This document shows, one piece after another, positions 1 to 12,638 of a stretch of 64,000 nucleotides of DNA (its first letter is position 1; each line of letters opens with the position of its first letter). The notes beneath the pieces are model-generated. The model ran no database searches. It saw only the letters and a list, made by a program, of their open reading frames with translations, and was not told the origin of the DNA. Both the position numbers and the translations under genes were made by a program. The stretch is from Apoderus coryli (Eukaryota; Arthropoda; Insecta; Coleoptera; Attelabidae): contig OU452209.1 of assembly GCA_911728435.2 (NCBI GenBank), positions 11,700,869 through 11,764,868 of the forward strand, written 5' to 3'.

Positions 1-2499
1 CGGATTGTATTCGGTGTAGCCTACCGTCCACCCAAATCAAATATTTTGAATTCAATCAGTGTTCTTGAGGATGCAATTGCATCAGTGTTTCCTATGTCTG
101 ATGCAGTTGTTTTGTGTGGAGACTTAAATATAAATTTGCTGAATTTTAATAACAAGGGTGCCCAACATTTGAGTGAGTTGTTTGAGTGTTATAACCTTAT
201 CCAGATTATCAACGAACCTACTCGCATAACTTCATCAACTGAAACTTTGCTGGATATTATAGTAGTCTCCGATTCGGAGGTTGTCACTAACCCTACAGTA
301 ACAGATTTTCCGTCTGTCTCGGATCATAGTTTAATTTCTTGCAATTTAAATAAAATTAAAAAAACTCCAATAAATAGAGTAATTACATACAGGGACTTCA
401 ATAATTTCAACGAGACTGAATTTAATTACTTGTTTTCCATGATCAACTGGAACTCCATTTTTCATATGCAGGATGTTAATGACATGGTTTCCTTTTTAAC
501 TGAGAATTTATTGCAGATATTTCATGAGTGTTGTCCATATAAGACTGTTAGAGTCACAAAACCATCGGCACCTTGGTTGACTTATAATATTAAATTAATG
601 ATTAAGGCTAGGGATGCAGCACTCAGTAAATTTAAGAAATCGAAATCCGAAGCTCATTGGAACTTCTATAAAAACATAAAAAATGAGGTAAATTATGCCA
701 TAAAACGGGAAAAAAAATCCCATATGGAATTTATACTAAACCAAAAAAATACTAAAACAACTTGGAATACTCTGAAATCTATGAATATTATACGCGAGAA
801 GAGAAATGGTGACAGCTTGCCTCAGAATTTGTTGGATCTGGAGAATATAAACAAGCACTTTACTGATCAGGCAGTTTTGCAGAAAACTGAGGCTCAACTG
901 AGATTGTTGGATAAATATGATGGCCGTTGTCAACAGGATCATCACTTTGAGTTCAGTGCTGTGGATCGGACTACGGTCGCGCGGTACTTGAATTCTATAA
1001 AAACGAGTGCTGTCGGACCTGATTTGATTAGTGTGAGGATGTTGCGGGTGGTTGGTTTTGACCTGATTGATCATCTGACGCATATCATCAATTGCTCACT
1101 CATGAGCTCTACATTTCCTGAAGGATGGAAACAGGCTAATGTGATTCCACTAGCAAAAATTGAAGAACCTACCGAACTGAAAGATTTGAGACCAATTAGT
1201 CTTCTTCCAGTGTTATCAAAAATATTGGAAAGGGTTATTTTTGCGCAGATTTCAGATTATGTCGTGGGTGGTGGGTTTCTGAAGCCGAATCAGTCTGGGT
1301 TCAGACAGGGGTTTGGTACAGCAACGATCTTGGCGCATATTGTGGACGATATTCTAAAGGAGACAGATAATGGAAAGGTCACTGCATTGGTGCTTCTTGA
1401 TTACTCGAAGGCCTTCGACTGTATGGACCCGAATATTCTATGTAGCAAGCTTTATTATTATAATTTTTCGAACAGAGCTGTTAATATGATTAGAAGCTAT
1501 TTGTCCGACCGCCGGCAACAGGTAGTTTATAAAAATTTATACTCTGGATACTCGGCTATAAAAATGGGTGTCCCTCAAGGTTCGGTTCTTGGACCTTTGC
1601 TCTTTTCGATATATATTTCGGACTTTTATACAGTCATTGAGAATTGCCACCTGGAGCATTATGCCGACGATACACAGGCCTATATCTCTTTTGAGGCAGA
1701 TGAGAGCATTGTGGCTCAGGATTTATTGAACGCCGATCTGGAGCGTCTTGTACAATTTTCAACGGCACACAATTTGAAGCTGAATGCCAGTAAGTCCATC
1801 GGTATGTTGTTCGGTCCAAGGGTAAAGAGAGGGGCTGTGGGTAGCAGATTCGAATTTCGCCTTGGCGGGGAAGTAATTTCTAGACAGAGTGAAGCGAGGA
1901 ACCTTGGTCTTTGGATGGATGAGGGTCTGCGATTTACAAGTCATGTCAACCGGCTCTGTAGGGCCACTTATCCGATTATAAAATATCTTTTTCCTCACCG
2001 TCATACTATTAATACTAAAACTAAACTTGGCATTTGTGAAGCGTTGATTGTCTCTAGGGTCTCATATTGTGACACTGTGTATGGTCCGGCCTTGCTTAAG
2101 TTTGATTCAGATCGGTTGCAGAGGATCCATAATTCATGTTTTCGTTTTGCTTATTGCATTCGAAAATTCGACCATATTAGCCATAAAATTTCCGAGTCTG
2201 GTCGGTTCAAGCTTGAAAAGATGAGGGAGATTCATATCATGGGGTTAACACATAAAATTCTAATCACTGGGAAACCTATTTATCTATTCAACAAATTTAA
2301 GAAATTTGCAAACGTTACTGTGAGGAACACAAGGCAGGGACAGATGCTTGTTATCCCAAGACATGTTTCAAATATGTATAAACGTAGTTTCGTTTATGCA
2401 GCTTGTAAATATTATAATGCACTGCCCGAGTACCTGAAAAATATGTCATTATTGAATTTTAAAAAAAGACTCAAGATGTACTGTAGTCAGATTAACTGA
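1..2499 (+). CDS. LINE ORF2: endonuclease (partial) and reverse transcriptase
   Basis: The frame is open from base 1, so the true start lies upstream of the window; 832 codons are visible before the TGA. The first part is the C-terminal half of an apurinic-type endonuclease: VFGVAYRPP near the start, the GDLN motif near residue 40, and SDH near residue 108. It would nick target DNA to prime reverse transcription. The RT follows, with LRPISLLPVLSKILERVIF, a GVPQGSVLGPLLF motif and the catalytic YADD at 1660-1671. The C-terminal domain ends in a short basic segment. I see no frameshift or stop in the visible part, so this copy may encode an active enzyme, subject to its unseen 5' end. ORF1 is not in the window. 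Confidence 0.92.
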   Translation, partial: RIVFGVAYRPPKSNILNSISVLEDAIASVFPMSDAVVLCGDLNINLLNFNNKGAQHLSELFECYNLIQIINEPTRITSSTETLLDIIVVSDSEVVTNPTVTDFPSVSDHSLISCNLNKIKKTPINRVITYRDFNNFNETEFNYLFSMINWNSIFHMQDVNDMVSFLTENLLQIFHECCPYKTVRVTKPSAPWLTYNIKLMIKARDAALSKFKKSKSEAHWNFYKNIKNEVNYAIKREKKSHMEFILNQKNTKTTWNTLKSMNIIREKRNGDSLPQNLLDLENINKHFTDQAVLQKTEAQLRLLDKYDGRCQQDHHFEFSAVDRTTVARYLNSIKTSAVGPDLISVRMLRVVGFDLIDHLTHIINCSLMSSTFPEGWKQANVIPLAKIEEPTELKDLRPISLLPVLSKILERVIFAQISDYVVGGGFLKPNQSGFRQGFGTATILAHIVDDILKETDNGKVTALVLLDYSKAFDCMDPNILCSKLYYYNFSNRAVNMIRSYLSDRRQQVVYKNLYSGYSAIKMGVPQGSVLGPLLFSIYISDFYTVIENCHLEHYADDTQAYISFEADESIVAQDLLNADLERLVQFSTAHNLKLNASKSIGMLFGPRVKRGAVGSRFEFRLGGEVISRQSEARNLGLWMDEGLRFTSHVNRLCRATYPIIKYLFPHRHTINTKTKLGICEALIVSRVSYCDTVYGPALLKFDSDRLQRIHNSCFRFAYCIRKFDHISHKISESGRFKLEKMREIHIMGLTHKILITGKPIYLFNKFKKFANVTVRNTRQGQMLVIPRHVSNMYKRSFVYAACKYYNALPEYLKNMSLLNFKKRLKMYCSQIN

Positions 2500-2829
2500 G
2501 GGTTAAAAGGATGACGATCTGTATTGCTCCTGACTTGGATTCATGTGGCTTAATTATTGATTCATTTAAATAATTGTTATGTACGTAGATAGTAATTTAG
2601 GTAATAGGTAAATTGAAAATTGGCTATATATTTATGTACATTGTATGTGTAATTGTAAGAGGCTTATTTTGTTGTATGGCTGAGTATGAGAATGTTTTGT
2701 ATGGTTAGGTAGAATAGCGCTCATAGAGCGAATCTCGCCATTTCAATGAATTGTTTTTTTTTTTTTTTTTGTGCTATATTTTGTGTTATTAATTCATTGA
2801 ATAAAGTCATTATTATTATTATTATTATT
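1..2829 (+). mobile_element. LINE (CR1/Jockey-type), 5' end outside window
   Basis: A non-LTR retrotransposon enters the window at base 1 and runs to a (TTA)n tail. The ORF2 frame ends at 2499. About 330 bp of 3' UTR follow, with an AATAAA box at about 2802 and then ATT repeats ending near 2829. A T-run sits at 2753-2770. The same ending, AATAAAGTCA plus (TTA)n, closes other LINEs in this window, which supports a common 3' recognition sequence. Clade assignment rests only on RT motifs and is tentative. Confidence 0.9.
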
Positions 2830-5560
2830 AAATAATTGTTTTGCCATTTTAAATCAATTTTATATATAATCCTGGAGAGAAATTAATTACTTAATTTAAT
2901 AAAACTATCACGTTAAATAATTGTATGAAATAGAAGAAAGTTTTTATTCAAAAACAATTTTGAATGGAACACCCTGAATAGTTTTGTTGAAATGTTTTTA
3001 TTATGCATTATATGTACCTCTTAAATCATTTGTTGGCTAGACCGATCTTTAATAGTATTGTTCGAAAAGCTTACACAAAATAATTTATAGGAAAAAACTT
3101 ATGATTAGATATACTTAGTTAGGAGTAAAACTTACCGGAGAATATTGGAATTAATTTGTCCAATTCTGAGGCGTTTAAGAAGTCTTCCATAATATATTAT
3201 TGCAGATTATAGAACTTAACTATATAGACACGCGCTACCGGCACACAAATAGAATATATAAATGTAACATAACCTATTGTTTTAAGCTTTGCTAGTGACT
3301 AGGGAGTTCCGAAATTTCCCGATACATCAGCCCGAAATCTACGTTTTTATATCAATGGTTTTGAATTCGTTTTATTATGATATCGGCGTATGAAAGCATT
3401 TTTTTTTTTTCAAGTCAAAAACTAATATTTACGAAGTGGGGTAGGTAGTACGAAAATCCAGTTTTTATTTAATTTTTATACTTAAATTCGATACATGAAT
3501 GGGTGGAAAATGTTGGATACTCGACGTTTTGTGTTTCGATATATCGATGAATTTAGCCCGGCGCAATAATAAGTTAAGGTTGTCCCAACAATAAGAAGTA
3601 TTCACTTAATATTATTTAGTTTATTTAAATAGTAGAATATGACAGCGAGTAAAATTTGGTTTTGTTAATTCAATGATATATATCTAATAATCCGAGTAGA
3701 GAAATAATATTCTTCCAATGCTTTTTCTTGCTTATCGTAATATAACAATATTTGAAATAATACAATTGCAATATTAGTTGCCAATTATACTGTAATCATT
3801 GAAAGAAAAAATATATCTGTTTTGTGCCTAACATATATGAAATTGAATTTCAATAATATCTGGAATGTCGGATTAAGTATATATTTAATGTTGTCGAATT
3901 GTACTCTAACGAATTAAGTATTACTGTCATTAAACCAAAATAGAGGCAATTAAACATATCGCTAATATTGATATTACAGTAAGATTTTTTTCTGTGTATG
4001 AAATCTAAAAATTCTTCAAAGCTGTGCGTTAATACTAATCCTATAAAAAGGCGTCAAGCTTTCCATCACGAAAACGTACATTTCTAAGTGATGGTGCTAT
4101 ACTTGGGAAATTCAAGCAATTGGATTGATGATTTTCCACCGATAAGCCAAAGCTTCCTCTATAATAGTGAGAAATAATAGTAGGTACTGCTTAGCTAGAT
4201 CTCAAAGAAACAATAACACGCATCCTGATATCCAAGCGCTTCAAAAGATACTACACAAGGATAGTTTGTTTATTGATTTTCAAATATTGGAAAACTCCGC
4301 TAGATCGGAGATGTGGAGTTTTGAGCAAAAAGTGTCCTATAAGAGATACATCGTGTTCGAATTTTTCCAATGTGGTACGTTATCTATGCGCATAATAAAC
4401 TAAGGATATGCTCAGATAATATGCAAGGATTATAACCTGGCAGCCACAGTGGAAGAAATAAATTAAAATCACCTGCTTTAGACACTGATGAATTTGTTTG
4501 ATTATTATCATCGCTATATATCTTAATATTAACAGGCAAGCTAAACATATTCTTTCAAATGAACAGAACTTAAAACAGAAGACGTTTATACATAAACGTA
4601 TCTCGAGATTGCTCCCAGTCGAATATAACGAGAAATAATACAGGGGAAGGAACTAAACGGTAAAATGAGTAAAACACCAAGTGATATTTACTGGGTTAGC
4701 AGAAAGTTTTGTGACAAAATGATTTGAGGCTTTGGTGTTACATTTTTAAATAAACTGGAACTGGACTTTGGGTTGGGTTAGGATATACAGTGCATTGGTC
4801 TGAGGCACATGGCAGGGCAGCTGCAAAGTGAATTCAATGCTTTGGAAGATATTCTTTAAGCAAATTGATAGTTTATGGTGGTCGACCTGTCCTTGGCTAG
4901 ATCATACGTAAATATATACTAAAAGCTAGAAACATTGAATTGGATAGTGTAAATACTCAACAGAAACCGGAATATAAGGGGAACTACTTTATCTATGATC
5001 TGTTAATTATATATAATTGTGAATTGTTTGGATTTCAATGCTTTCAAATTTGAACAAGTAAGTTCAAGGCCCAACTGGTGAACCAATACACGAAGTCTGT
5101 TCCATACTCCATACATAAGCAACCCTTGTAAGTTTGCTGTGGTATTTATTATAGCCATCTGGTGGATGGCATCCTTCGCAGTAATTCCCATTTGTCTGCA
5201 CAAAGCTCTCCCATCGGTGCTTCTATATACTGAAGCAGTTCTAGAGATCAGTTTTCAGCATTTGTTTCGATCATATCTATATCATCCAACTGGTGTGCTC
5301 TCAGGATACCTTCAGACAAAAGTCGCATTGTGTCAGTTATAAGGCGCTAAATATGTCACACAATATTCGAGTAATGCTTGCCCAATAATAGGACCGTTTT
5401 CTTCTCTCTGCATCAGGCGAAGTTTTGAGAACTTCAAGGAAAAATGCGTTGTTGATCGCCTGATCTCTTGCAGCATATTAACACAACTTTATACTTGAAC
5501 AAACAATCAATAAGCGCTTTACATTGTTGCGACTTTGACAAGGTTTTTTTGGCAGTGGCT
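2830..5560. other. AT-rich stretch, no gene recognised
   Basis: Short open frames occur, for example 4167-4403 on the plus strand and overlapping ones around 5003-5342 on both strands. None shows a family motif, and their composition is that of the surrounding AT-rich DNA. I see no terminal repeats or RNA gene. Confidence 0.6.
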
Positions 5561-5576
5561 CGGATAGAAAGTTCTA

Positions 5577-5880
5577 CTATGTAGAATTGAGTTTTAAATC
5601 AGGATCGTAACTGTTAACCCACAACTCATAATGACCTTTTTTAAACACATTTTCATCATTATCGACCATTTCCCAGTTGTCCTGAGCAACTTCACAGCAA
5701 AACATATTCTGCTCATTCGTAAGTAATTTTCCTCTATTGCAATTGATGTTGGGCTTTGTTACTACTGTGCTTGATGATCTCCTAGACCTCGTGTGGCCAT
5801 TTTTGAACCAGTTGTGCCATTCTGCAGTTGTGGTCTTCTGCATCATTGCTGTAGTTTCCGCATAACTTTTTCAAGTTTAA
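5577..5880 (-). pseudogene. possible mariner transposase N-terminal remnant
   Basis: The minus strand reads YAETTAMMQKT followed by EWHNWFKNGHT. This resembles the second helix-turn-helix region of mariner transposases (a YAET... segment, then EWhkrFkeGrt). After about 40 residues the similarity is lost. There is no DDE domain nearby and no terminal repeat that I can pair with it. If real it is a small decayed fragment; the match is short and could be chance. Confidence 0.3.
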
Positions 5881-5889
5881 TGTAAATCT

Positions 5890-7108
5890 TAATTCAAACT
5901 CGTTGGTTATGTTTCTACGTCATTTTAAAAGGTAAAAATTTTTCATTCGTTCCTCGGACGTTCTGGTGCGAAGTAATGAACGCAGGTGAGATATTTATGG
6001 AACATACCTTCATATAGTTTGTGCATGACATAGGAGCTTCATCAATTAATTTACGAATGCTTGAAAACTATGATGGTTTTCCATGAAATAAGGTTCAAAG
6101 ATTATGGAGTCGCAAGAGTGTGGTTGCTTGCATTTTTCTAGTGCTGCTTTTGTTGTCATTGGTAATTTAAGGTCATGTTGTAAATAAGCCTGAATAACAA
6201 GGAGTATATAATATTCTTCTGAAGTGAAACCGGTTGCGTAATTTGACACATCAACGTGCTGCTTATTGCTTTACTAGCTGCCGACAGCACTTTTTGAAAT
6301 TTGCACATTCCCATGGATGGAATAGTGATTTGACTGACACATAAACATATTGTTCAAAAATTTGCAATAATTGGCGACATCGACTTCAATTACTGCATCT
6401 AATCCAACCCATCGATCTTGTCCTGATGCCTTCATCTTCACTATGCCTGGATGAAGTATCTGCATTTCTTACGTATAGAATACCGAACAAAAATAAATTG
6501 CATCTACCGGTAAGCCACAATAGACCATCAGTGGCAGTGGACAACAGCTGCCAAGGTGGAGATTTCAACTATCTTTAAAACTTAATTTTAACTGCTTGTA
6601 ATAAACTGGCATTGCTAAAGCAGGGCAATGAGAATGCAGTAGCTTTACAGATAACGTTTTTGCAACCACCACTATAGCACATTATTGTTAAACTTTTAGC
6701 AAAACCTATAAAACATCTGGAGGAAACTTACGATGCCTCTCCCATACACCTATTCTCCTATTCTCACTTTCCTTCAGCTCCAAGTGCGTGATATATTAAT
6801 ACAAATTCTGGTGAGGTTGTGCGACATTTCCTATAAATCATCAGCCGTACCTGCGATTAACTCTGAGGCTATTGGGATGTCACTTCCATGAATATTAATA
6901 TTTTGTGAAATTACGAGTGATAGTAGTAGCAGTTTTTGCACAGTGTGAAATTTCATATAATCTAAGCAGTGTTGAAACGATGTTAATTAAATTTTATGGA
7001 GATGGTTTCAACAAACTTTGTGCCATTTCAGATTTTAACGACACCCACAGTAAAAAAATATTGCATATTTGGAGTCATTTTATTTATTAGTTTGTGAAAC
7101 ATTTTTTA
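5890..7108. other. unassigned stretch with unrecognised minus-strand frames
   Basis: Minus-strand open frames at 6046-6249, 6274-6465 and 6386-6568 overlap in different frames and could be pieces of one decayed coding sequence. I recognise no domain in them. The base composition is slightly less AT-rich here than in the flanks, which fits old coding DNA, but I cannot name it. Confidence 0.35.
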
Positions 7109-8812
7109 GCTCTCCATATCATATATGTAATATATGTATATATGGAGACTATTAGTTTCATGAAAAAAAATTTTTTTTTAATTTCACCGGAAATACTTGT
7201 TTTTGGTCATTTTATACATAAATAAGTAGTTTTAAAAAAATGTCTGTCTGTCTGTCTGTCTGTCTGTATGCACGATAACGCAAAAACCGCTTAACAGATT
7301 TTAACCAAATTTGGTACAAAAATACTATTGGACATGGCCAGGAGCTGATTAGATTTTGGGAAACATTGAGCGTAGGCAAAGGGTTTAAAAGAGGGTTCAA
7401 AAATTTAAAAAATTCATAGTTCTTAAACTTATCTGAAATACTGCATAATTTTTTACGCATTTAATTGAATATAACCTAAAATATTGAACCTATAAAATGT
7501 GTCATGATAACTTACTTTCATAGGGGTTCGTAAATAGTGGAAAAGGGGTCAAAACAAAAAAAGTATATATTTCCTAAACTTATTCGAAATATGGAATAAT
7601 TTTTCATAGTTGTGATACAATATAAGCTAAAAAATATTCCATAAAAGAATTGGTTCACACAGGCGTTCGAAAATAGTTTAAAAAAAGGGTCAAAAACAAA
7701 AAAAAAACGTTTCCCAAATATACCAGAAAAATTTGCTAATTATATATAGCTTTGATAAAAGATAACCTACAAAATGCAACATAAAATTTTTATTTACGTT
7801 CGTAAATAGTAGAAAAAGGGGTAAAATAAAAAAAATTAAAATGTAAAATTTGTTATATTTAACTAGATGAATTGGTGTTAAAAATACACGACAAAAATTA
7901 ATGTACCATAGGCGTCCGTGAAAATTCTATAAAAGGGTCAGAAAAAATTTGTATCCGTGATAACTCAAAAACCACTTAACGGATTTTAACCACATTTGGT
8001 ACGAAAATACTACAGGATATTTATAGGTGATGATTAACATTGACCGTAGACAAGGGGTTTAAAAATTTTAAAAATCTTAGTTTTTAAACTTATCCGAAAT
8101 ATTGAATAATTTTTTATAGTTGTGATAGAATATAACCTAAAAAATGTTACATAAAAGAATTAGTTCACACAGGCGTTCGAAAATAGTCTTAAAAAAGGGT
8201 CAAAAACGAAAAAAAAATGTTTCCCAAATATTCAAAAAAAATTGGCTAATTATATATAGCTTTGATATAAGATATCCTAAAAAATGCAGCATAAAATTTT
8301 TATTTACATAGGCGTTCGTAAATAGTAAAAAAAAGGGGTAAAATGAAAAAAAATTAAAATGTAGAAAATGTTATATTTAACTAGTTGAATTGGTGTTAAA
8401 AATACACGACAAAAATTAATGTTCCATAGGCGTCCGTGATAATTCTATAAAAGGTTCAGAAAAAATGTGTATCCGTGATAACTCAAAAACCACTTAACGG
8501 ATAACCTGCAACATGCAGCATAACAATTTTGTTTACATAGGCGTTCGTAAATAGTAGAAAAGGGGGCAAAATAAATTTTATAATAAAACTAAAAAAAATC
8601 AATTATTTTGCGTACAAGAACTTGGCCTAGATCTGAAATATAAAATATTTGCGTATAAATAGTGCCTCCAAAGAGAAGAAAAAGGCACAAAACCCGATAC
8701 TTAAAAAAAAATAGCTGATGTCTAAAAGAAAACAAAAATTTATTAAATTTAGATAAATGACAAAAAGGTCATAAAATTATTACTTTTACACTTAAATATG
8801 GAGAGCTATTCG
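7109..8812. mobile_element. candidate non-autonomous element with TCTG microsatellite and higher-order repeats
   Basis: The block opens with AGCTCTCCATAT (7109-7120) and closes with its reverse complement (ending about 8812), giving 12-bp inverted ends about 1.7 kb apart. Inside are a (TCTG)n run at 7241-7267 and then degenerate long repeats. CAAAAACC.CTTAAC.G recurs at 7281, 7965 and 8484. A shorter motif, AGGCGTTCGTAAATAGTA plus a G-run, recurs about every 110-150 bp (about 7520, 7660, 7795, 7909, 8170, 8308, 8427, 8539). A related left part lies at 56690-56790, so this is a dispersed family. I see no coding capacity and no clear target duplication, so the superfamily is unknown. Confidence 0.55.
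7241..7267. repeat. (TCTG)n microsatellite
   Basis: Almost seven perfect TCTG units follow a T/A-rich leader that is conserved with the copy near 56690. The microsatellite is therefore part of a mobile repeat and not a random expansion. Confidence 0.95.
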
Positions 8813-9110
8813 TGCCTCGAGGGCAACAGTTTATTTAATAAGTGAAACGTGATAGCACTGATTCACTCTACTCTCCAACGAAAACAGAGTTCAAGTCCGT
8901 GAAGGATTTCTCAAAATCAAAACACGTGTAAAATATGCGCCATGTGTTTATACATACAAACTTTTAAATATTCCAGGCAGTGCAATTTTAACTTTTGTTG
9001 AGGCTTCTTTGAAGGGAAATATTTTTAAAATAGTTTACAGTTTTTCATAAAAGTAAAGGCATTATAAAAGAAAAAAGATTTCTGTGCCGTGAAAATCGAT
9101 TAACACAATA
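8813..9110. other. short AT-rich spacer
   Basis: Nothing recognisable. It separates the repeat block from the mariner remnant. Confidence 0.6.
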
Positions 9111-9655
9111 TACGGTCATTCTATAAGTAAGTAGGATAAGTAAGGAAAAACAAATTTTTGACAAAACTCAATTTTATTATTCAACATAGTTGCCTTCGAG
9201 GGCAATACTTTCTCGTCAAAATAGGCCTCAGTTTCAGCGATTACTTCATCGTTGGACTTAAGGAAAAAGTCGCTGGGGGCTAAATCTGGAGAATACGGTG
9301 GGTGGGTAAACAATTCGAAGACCAATTCATTCAATTTTGCCATAGTTTTTTTATCGATTTGTGTCCATTGTCTTGGTGAAACAACACCTTTTTCTTTTGC
9401 AAATGTGGCGGTTTCTTTACGATTTCAGCCTTCAATCGATCCAAAAGTGTACCGTAATTGTCGCTGTTGATGGTGGTTCCTTTTTGGAGATAGCTGAGGA
9501 ATATTATAAAAAAACATACAGCCAACATCACCTTACCGGCCGACTATTGCGTCTTTGCTCGCTTTGGATTCGGTTCGGCGATTGCTATCCACTGAGCTGT
9601 CTTTTGGATTCTGGTGTATAATAGTGAAGCCATTTTTCATCCATTGTCACTGTTA
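9111..9655 (-). pseudogene. mariner (DD34D-type) transposase C-terminal remnant
   Basis: Read on the minus strand, pieces in shifted frames give, in order: WIAIAEPNPKRAKTQ (near 9600), a segment equivalent to KVMLAVFFF, TINSDNYGTLLDRL, VLFHQDN (second catalytic Asp), then HPPYSPDLAPSDFFL (third catalytic Asp) and SNDEVIAETEAYF. This is the order of the catalytic half of mariner transposases. Frameshifts near 9340 and 9530 and a stop within the SAGK region break it, and the N-terminal DNA-binding part is missing. It cannot encode a working enzyme. I did not find its terminal repeats. Confidence 0.85.
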
Positions 9656-12369
9656 CGGTCAATTTTTATCTTAAAGTAAATGCGTATATCTAACCATAGT
9701 AAATAATCAATTGCACTCACCTTAATTAAAATTTTAATCATAATTACATTTACATCTATACCTTGTTTAATTGCCAAAATAAAATTGCCTTATTTGCTGT
9801 TTCAATAATTAAATATTCTTAGTACGGTCCTGTATATGGTATGCGGTTTAGACTCAATTTTGTCTTTCATCCTTTTTCATGCCAAGTGAATCCCTAAAAC
9901 AGAAAATATTTATTAAATCATTATTTAAACGTTTTAAAAAATAAAATTTATACTTACTACTTATGGTGGAGCCCTCGTAAATCTTTTTCTTGAGTCCAGG
10001 ACATCAATTGTCGTAATATTTTGATAGAATTCATGCGGATTTAATGTAATAATTCACCTGAGCTCCGCTGAATCGTCGGCAAGGAGATCAGTGGCAGGAA
10101 CACCCGCTTCTTGTTTTTGTTTCGGAGCAAGCGACAAGAGGCTCCATTTCTTCGTTTTCTTTCCTATCTTATGTCGTATGTTTTGGTTTATTTATTTTTT
10201 AGTTGTCCTGTTCGTTGGAACGGTACTACCGTGGGGAAATGTGTGGTTTCGGATTGGGGTTGTCCCTGTGAAGGTCTTCCTGGGGCATTATAACTGGAGG
10301 GTATGTGAACGAGGCCTCCCGCTGCTCGGTATTCCCTCTCAACATTATGTTGACGAGGGTTGTGTGAAAAATAATAGTGATTAGTTGATTAAAAAAAAAT
10401 GGTGTGGAATTATTGTAGTCTTGAAGTTGTAGCTTAGCGTGGAAATTGTGAAGTATGAAAGCCATTTTAGGATATTTTTAAAGATAAGTTTTGAAATATT
10501 ATATTTTTTAAATTGTTTTGGAGATGCTGTTTGAAAAGTTGGTTTCTTGGTCGACAGCATATTTTTCAAGTTCATATTCTTGCATGTATTATCAATGGTA
10601 GTATATTACTCAACTCCAGAGTTGCAAAATTAAGGTTTGTTAAATTAAAATTTGGTTTAAGTTAAAAGTAAATGAATATATATTATATATGTATGTTTCA
10701 TTATAATAATCCATTATTCTGGAACTGAGCAACTCTTTCATTGATAATACATTTTTGTTTTTTTAAATGTATTTTCCCACAATTAATTACAATTATTATA
10801 CTCATCGCTGACACAGCTGATCTTTCTTTCACGTTAGTATAAAATTTTTAATATTATAAATATTTAATATAGGTACTAATAATTTTAATTCGCGTTAAAT
10901 AATTAATATAAAAATAATATAATATTAGTGCTTTTAGAACCCGAAGTTTGGAGAGAAGATCCCAAAAAAAAACTAGAGAGTATTGTGGTTAGAGAACATG
11001 GCGGAGCATTCGGACACATATGTGCTCCAACGCGGGGAGACTTCATGGTCCGAGCCTCCAAATCTCCAACCACTTTCTTCAAACTTTATTACACAAGTGC
11101 AGATCAAAAATCGCCCGTAACTTCCTGTTACAATAATATTTATAACTTGACTATTTTCCACTCTCACGAATTCTTAGCGTCGGTCGTACCGTTTGTATGG
11201 AAAAATATTAATCAGCAATTTTCTTTGTCTATTCCTATATTAGAGTCATGAACTTGTATAAACTTTGATGAACTTTTATAACTTGTTAAATCAGCGTAAA
11301 ATACTTAGTTCGGCTGGATGCAATATTTTTATTACAATATACCGGGTGTGACAATAATAAGTTTCTAAAAATATATAGGGTGTGCTATTTGAAAAAACAC
11401 TGATATAATTACATTTTCTCCAAGCCCTGCCGCCGTAGTGTTTTTTCCGTCTCGATATTACGAACGGTTAAGGGGGAGGTAAGTTTCAGCGAAATACCCT
11501 GTACGTACAATAGCTTCATCACTCACCTAATTTCCAATTACCAATGTTATTAAAGCAGGGTGTTCCTTTCTGACAATACGCAATGCTTGCTCCCGTCGCG
11601 TCGGTGTGTTTGCGTGTGTGGTAATATGAAACACTAATATATTATGTATGTGTATCTAACATTATCCGTATACCATTTAAATTCAAAGACAAAGGCAACA
11701 TCGTTAATCCAATAGAACGGTATATCGCCTAATGTAGACTGTATAGTACGTATAACTATGGTGAAATTACCTAATTATTTGCACCCGGATTGTAACACAG
11801 TTATCACTACAACCAGTATCTATTTCCAGCCGTATATTATTATGGATTGGTAACTGGAAGGGTTTACCGGGATAGATTTCATGTGATTAGGGCTCTATAG
11901 TCATAGGGTCAATACTAGATAAAATACAATAAAAAGCAAAGTATTACTTTAAGGGTGGTTAGTAGCTTCAATACTATAGAACCGTAACTTGGGTATAAGA
12001 AAAGAGGAAAAATATAGAAGTATTTTCTCATTTGTTTTTTCGATTTTTAATGTGCCACTTCGAAAAAGTGATGCGTTTTGAAAAATCTAAAAAACATCGC
12101 GAAAAAATCGCGCATTTTTTGCTTATACATCGAAAAATATACTGTTTAAAAAAATTAATTTACCTACAAATTAGGTCTGTCAGGTTTTTTTTTTGTTAGC
12201 CAAACGATTCCACCGATAAAGCAATAATTTTAATAAATAATTTTAATAAAATGTCCATACATTAATCCTATTTTGTATTGCTCAAAAATCTTAATTTATA
12301 AAAACTTCACCTAGCCCATTTAAGGCCAAATAACCGTGAGATTTCTTACACTCAGAGGACTCGAAACAA
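9656..12369. other. unassigned stretch with TE debris
   Basis: A plus-strand frame at 10091-10384 is hydrophobic and rich in F, V, C and W, but it starts at GTG and matches nothing I know. A second frame, 10928-11251, is also unrecognised. At 11340-11510 there are phrases common in insect inverted-repeat elements (ACCGGGTGTGACAATAAT, AGGGTGTGCTATTTGAAAAA, TACCCTGTAC), probably an eroded MITE. The rest is AT-rich with no gene. Confidence 0.45.
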
Positions 12370-12372
12370 CTG

Positions 12373-12500
12373 GCCATCAGAAAACCGTCGGTGTTGTAAT
12401 TACCAGCGATTTGAAATATGAATATCATGTCTCGGTGGCAGTGAGGAAAGGCAATAGCATTGTTTTGCTAAAGATATACAAGCTTTAAGAGAGTCCAAAG
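12373..12500 (+). pseudogene. LINE RT thumb-region remnant
   Basis: One frame reads VGVVITSDLKYEYHVS and then AVRKGNSIVLL. This matches the conserved dLGVxxxsDLkwxxHV segment just after the RT palm of LINE ORF2 proteins. The frame stops soon after. It is a small relic in which, or beside which, the two downstream foldbacks landed. Confidence 0.5.
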
Positions 12501-12638
12501 ATGGTTTCCGAAGCTTCCACAGCCGCTCTACGAAGATCGGTGAAGAACGTTAAACTTAGCAACGTTTAATGAAAGTTAATACAATGATAAACTAGGTATT
12601 ACAAGAAACCATGAGACATCGCAGCAAAAATAAGACTT

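Noticed and set aside
736..1083. Antisense open frame within the first LINE
   Set aside because: It is a shadow of the ORF2 coding frame; no motif of its own.
5003..5342. Overlapping open frames on both strands that might be a decayed gene
   Set aside because: No domain is recognised and overlap on both strands is expected by chance in such sequence.
10091..10384. Plus-strand frame of 97 codons with a hydrophobic stretch, like a small membrane protein
   Set aside because: It starts at GTG, overlaps another frame of similar quality, has no recognisable family motif and lies in non-coding-looking DNA.
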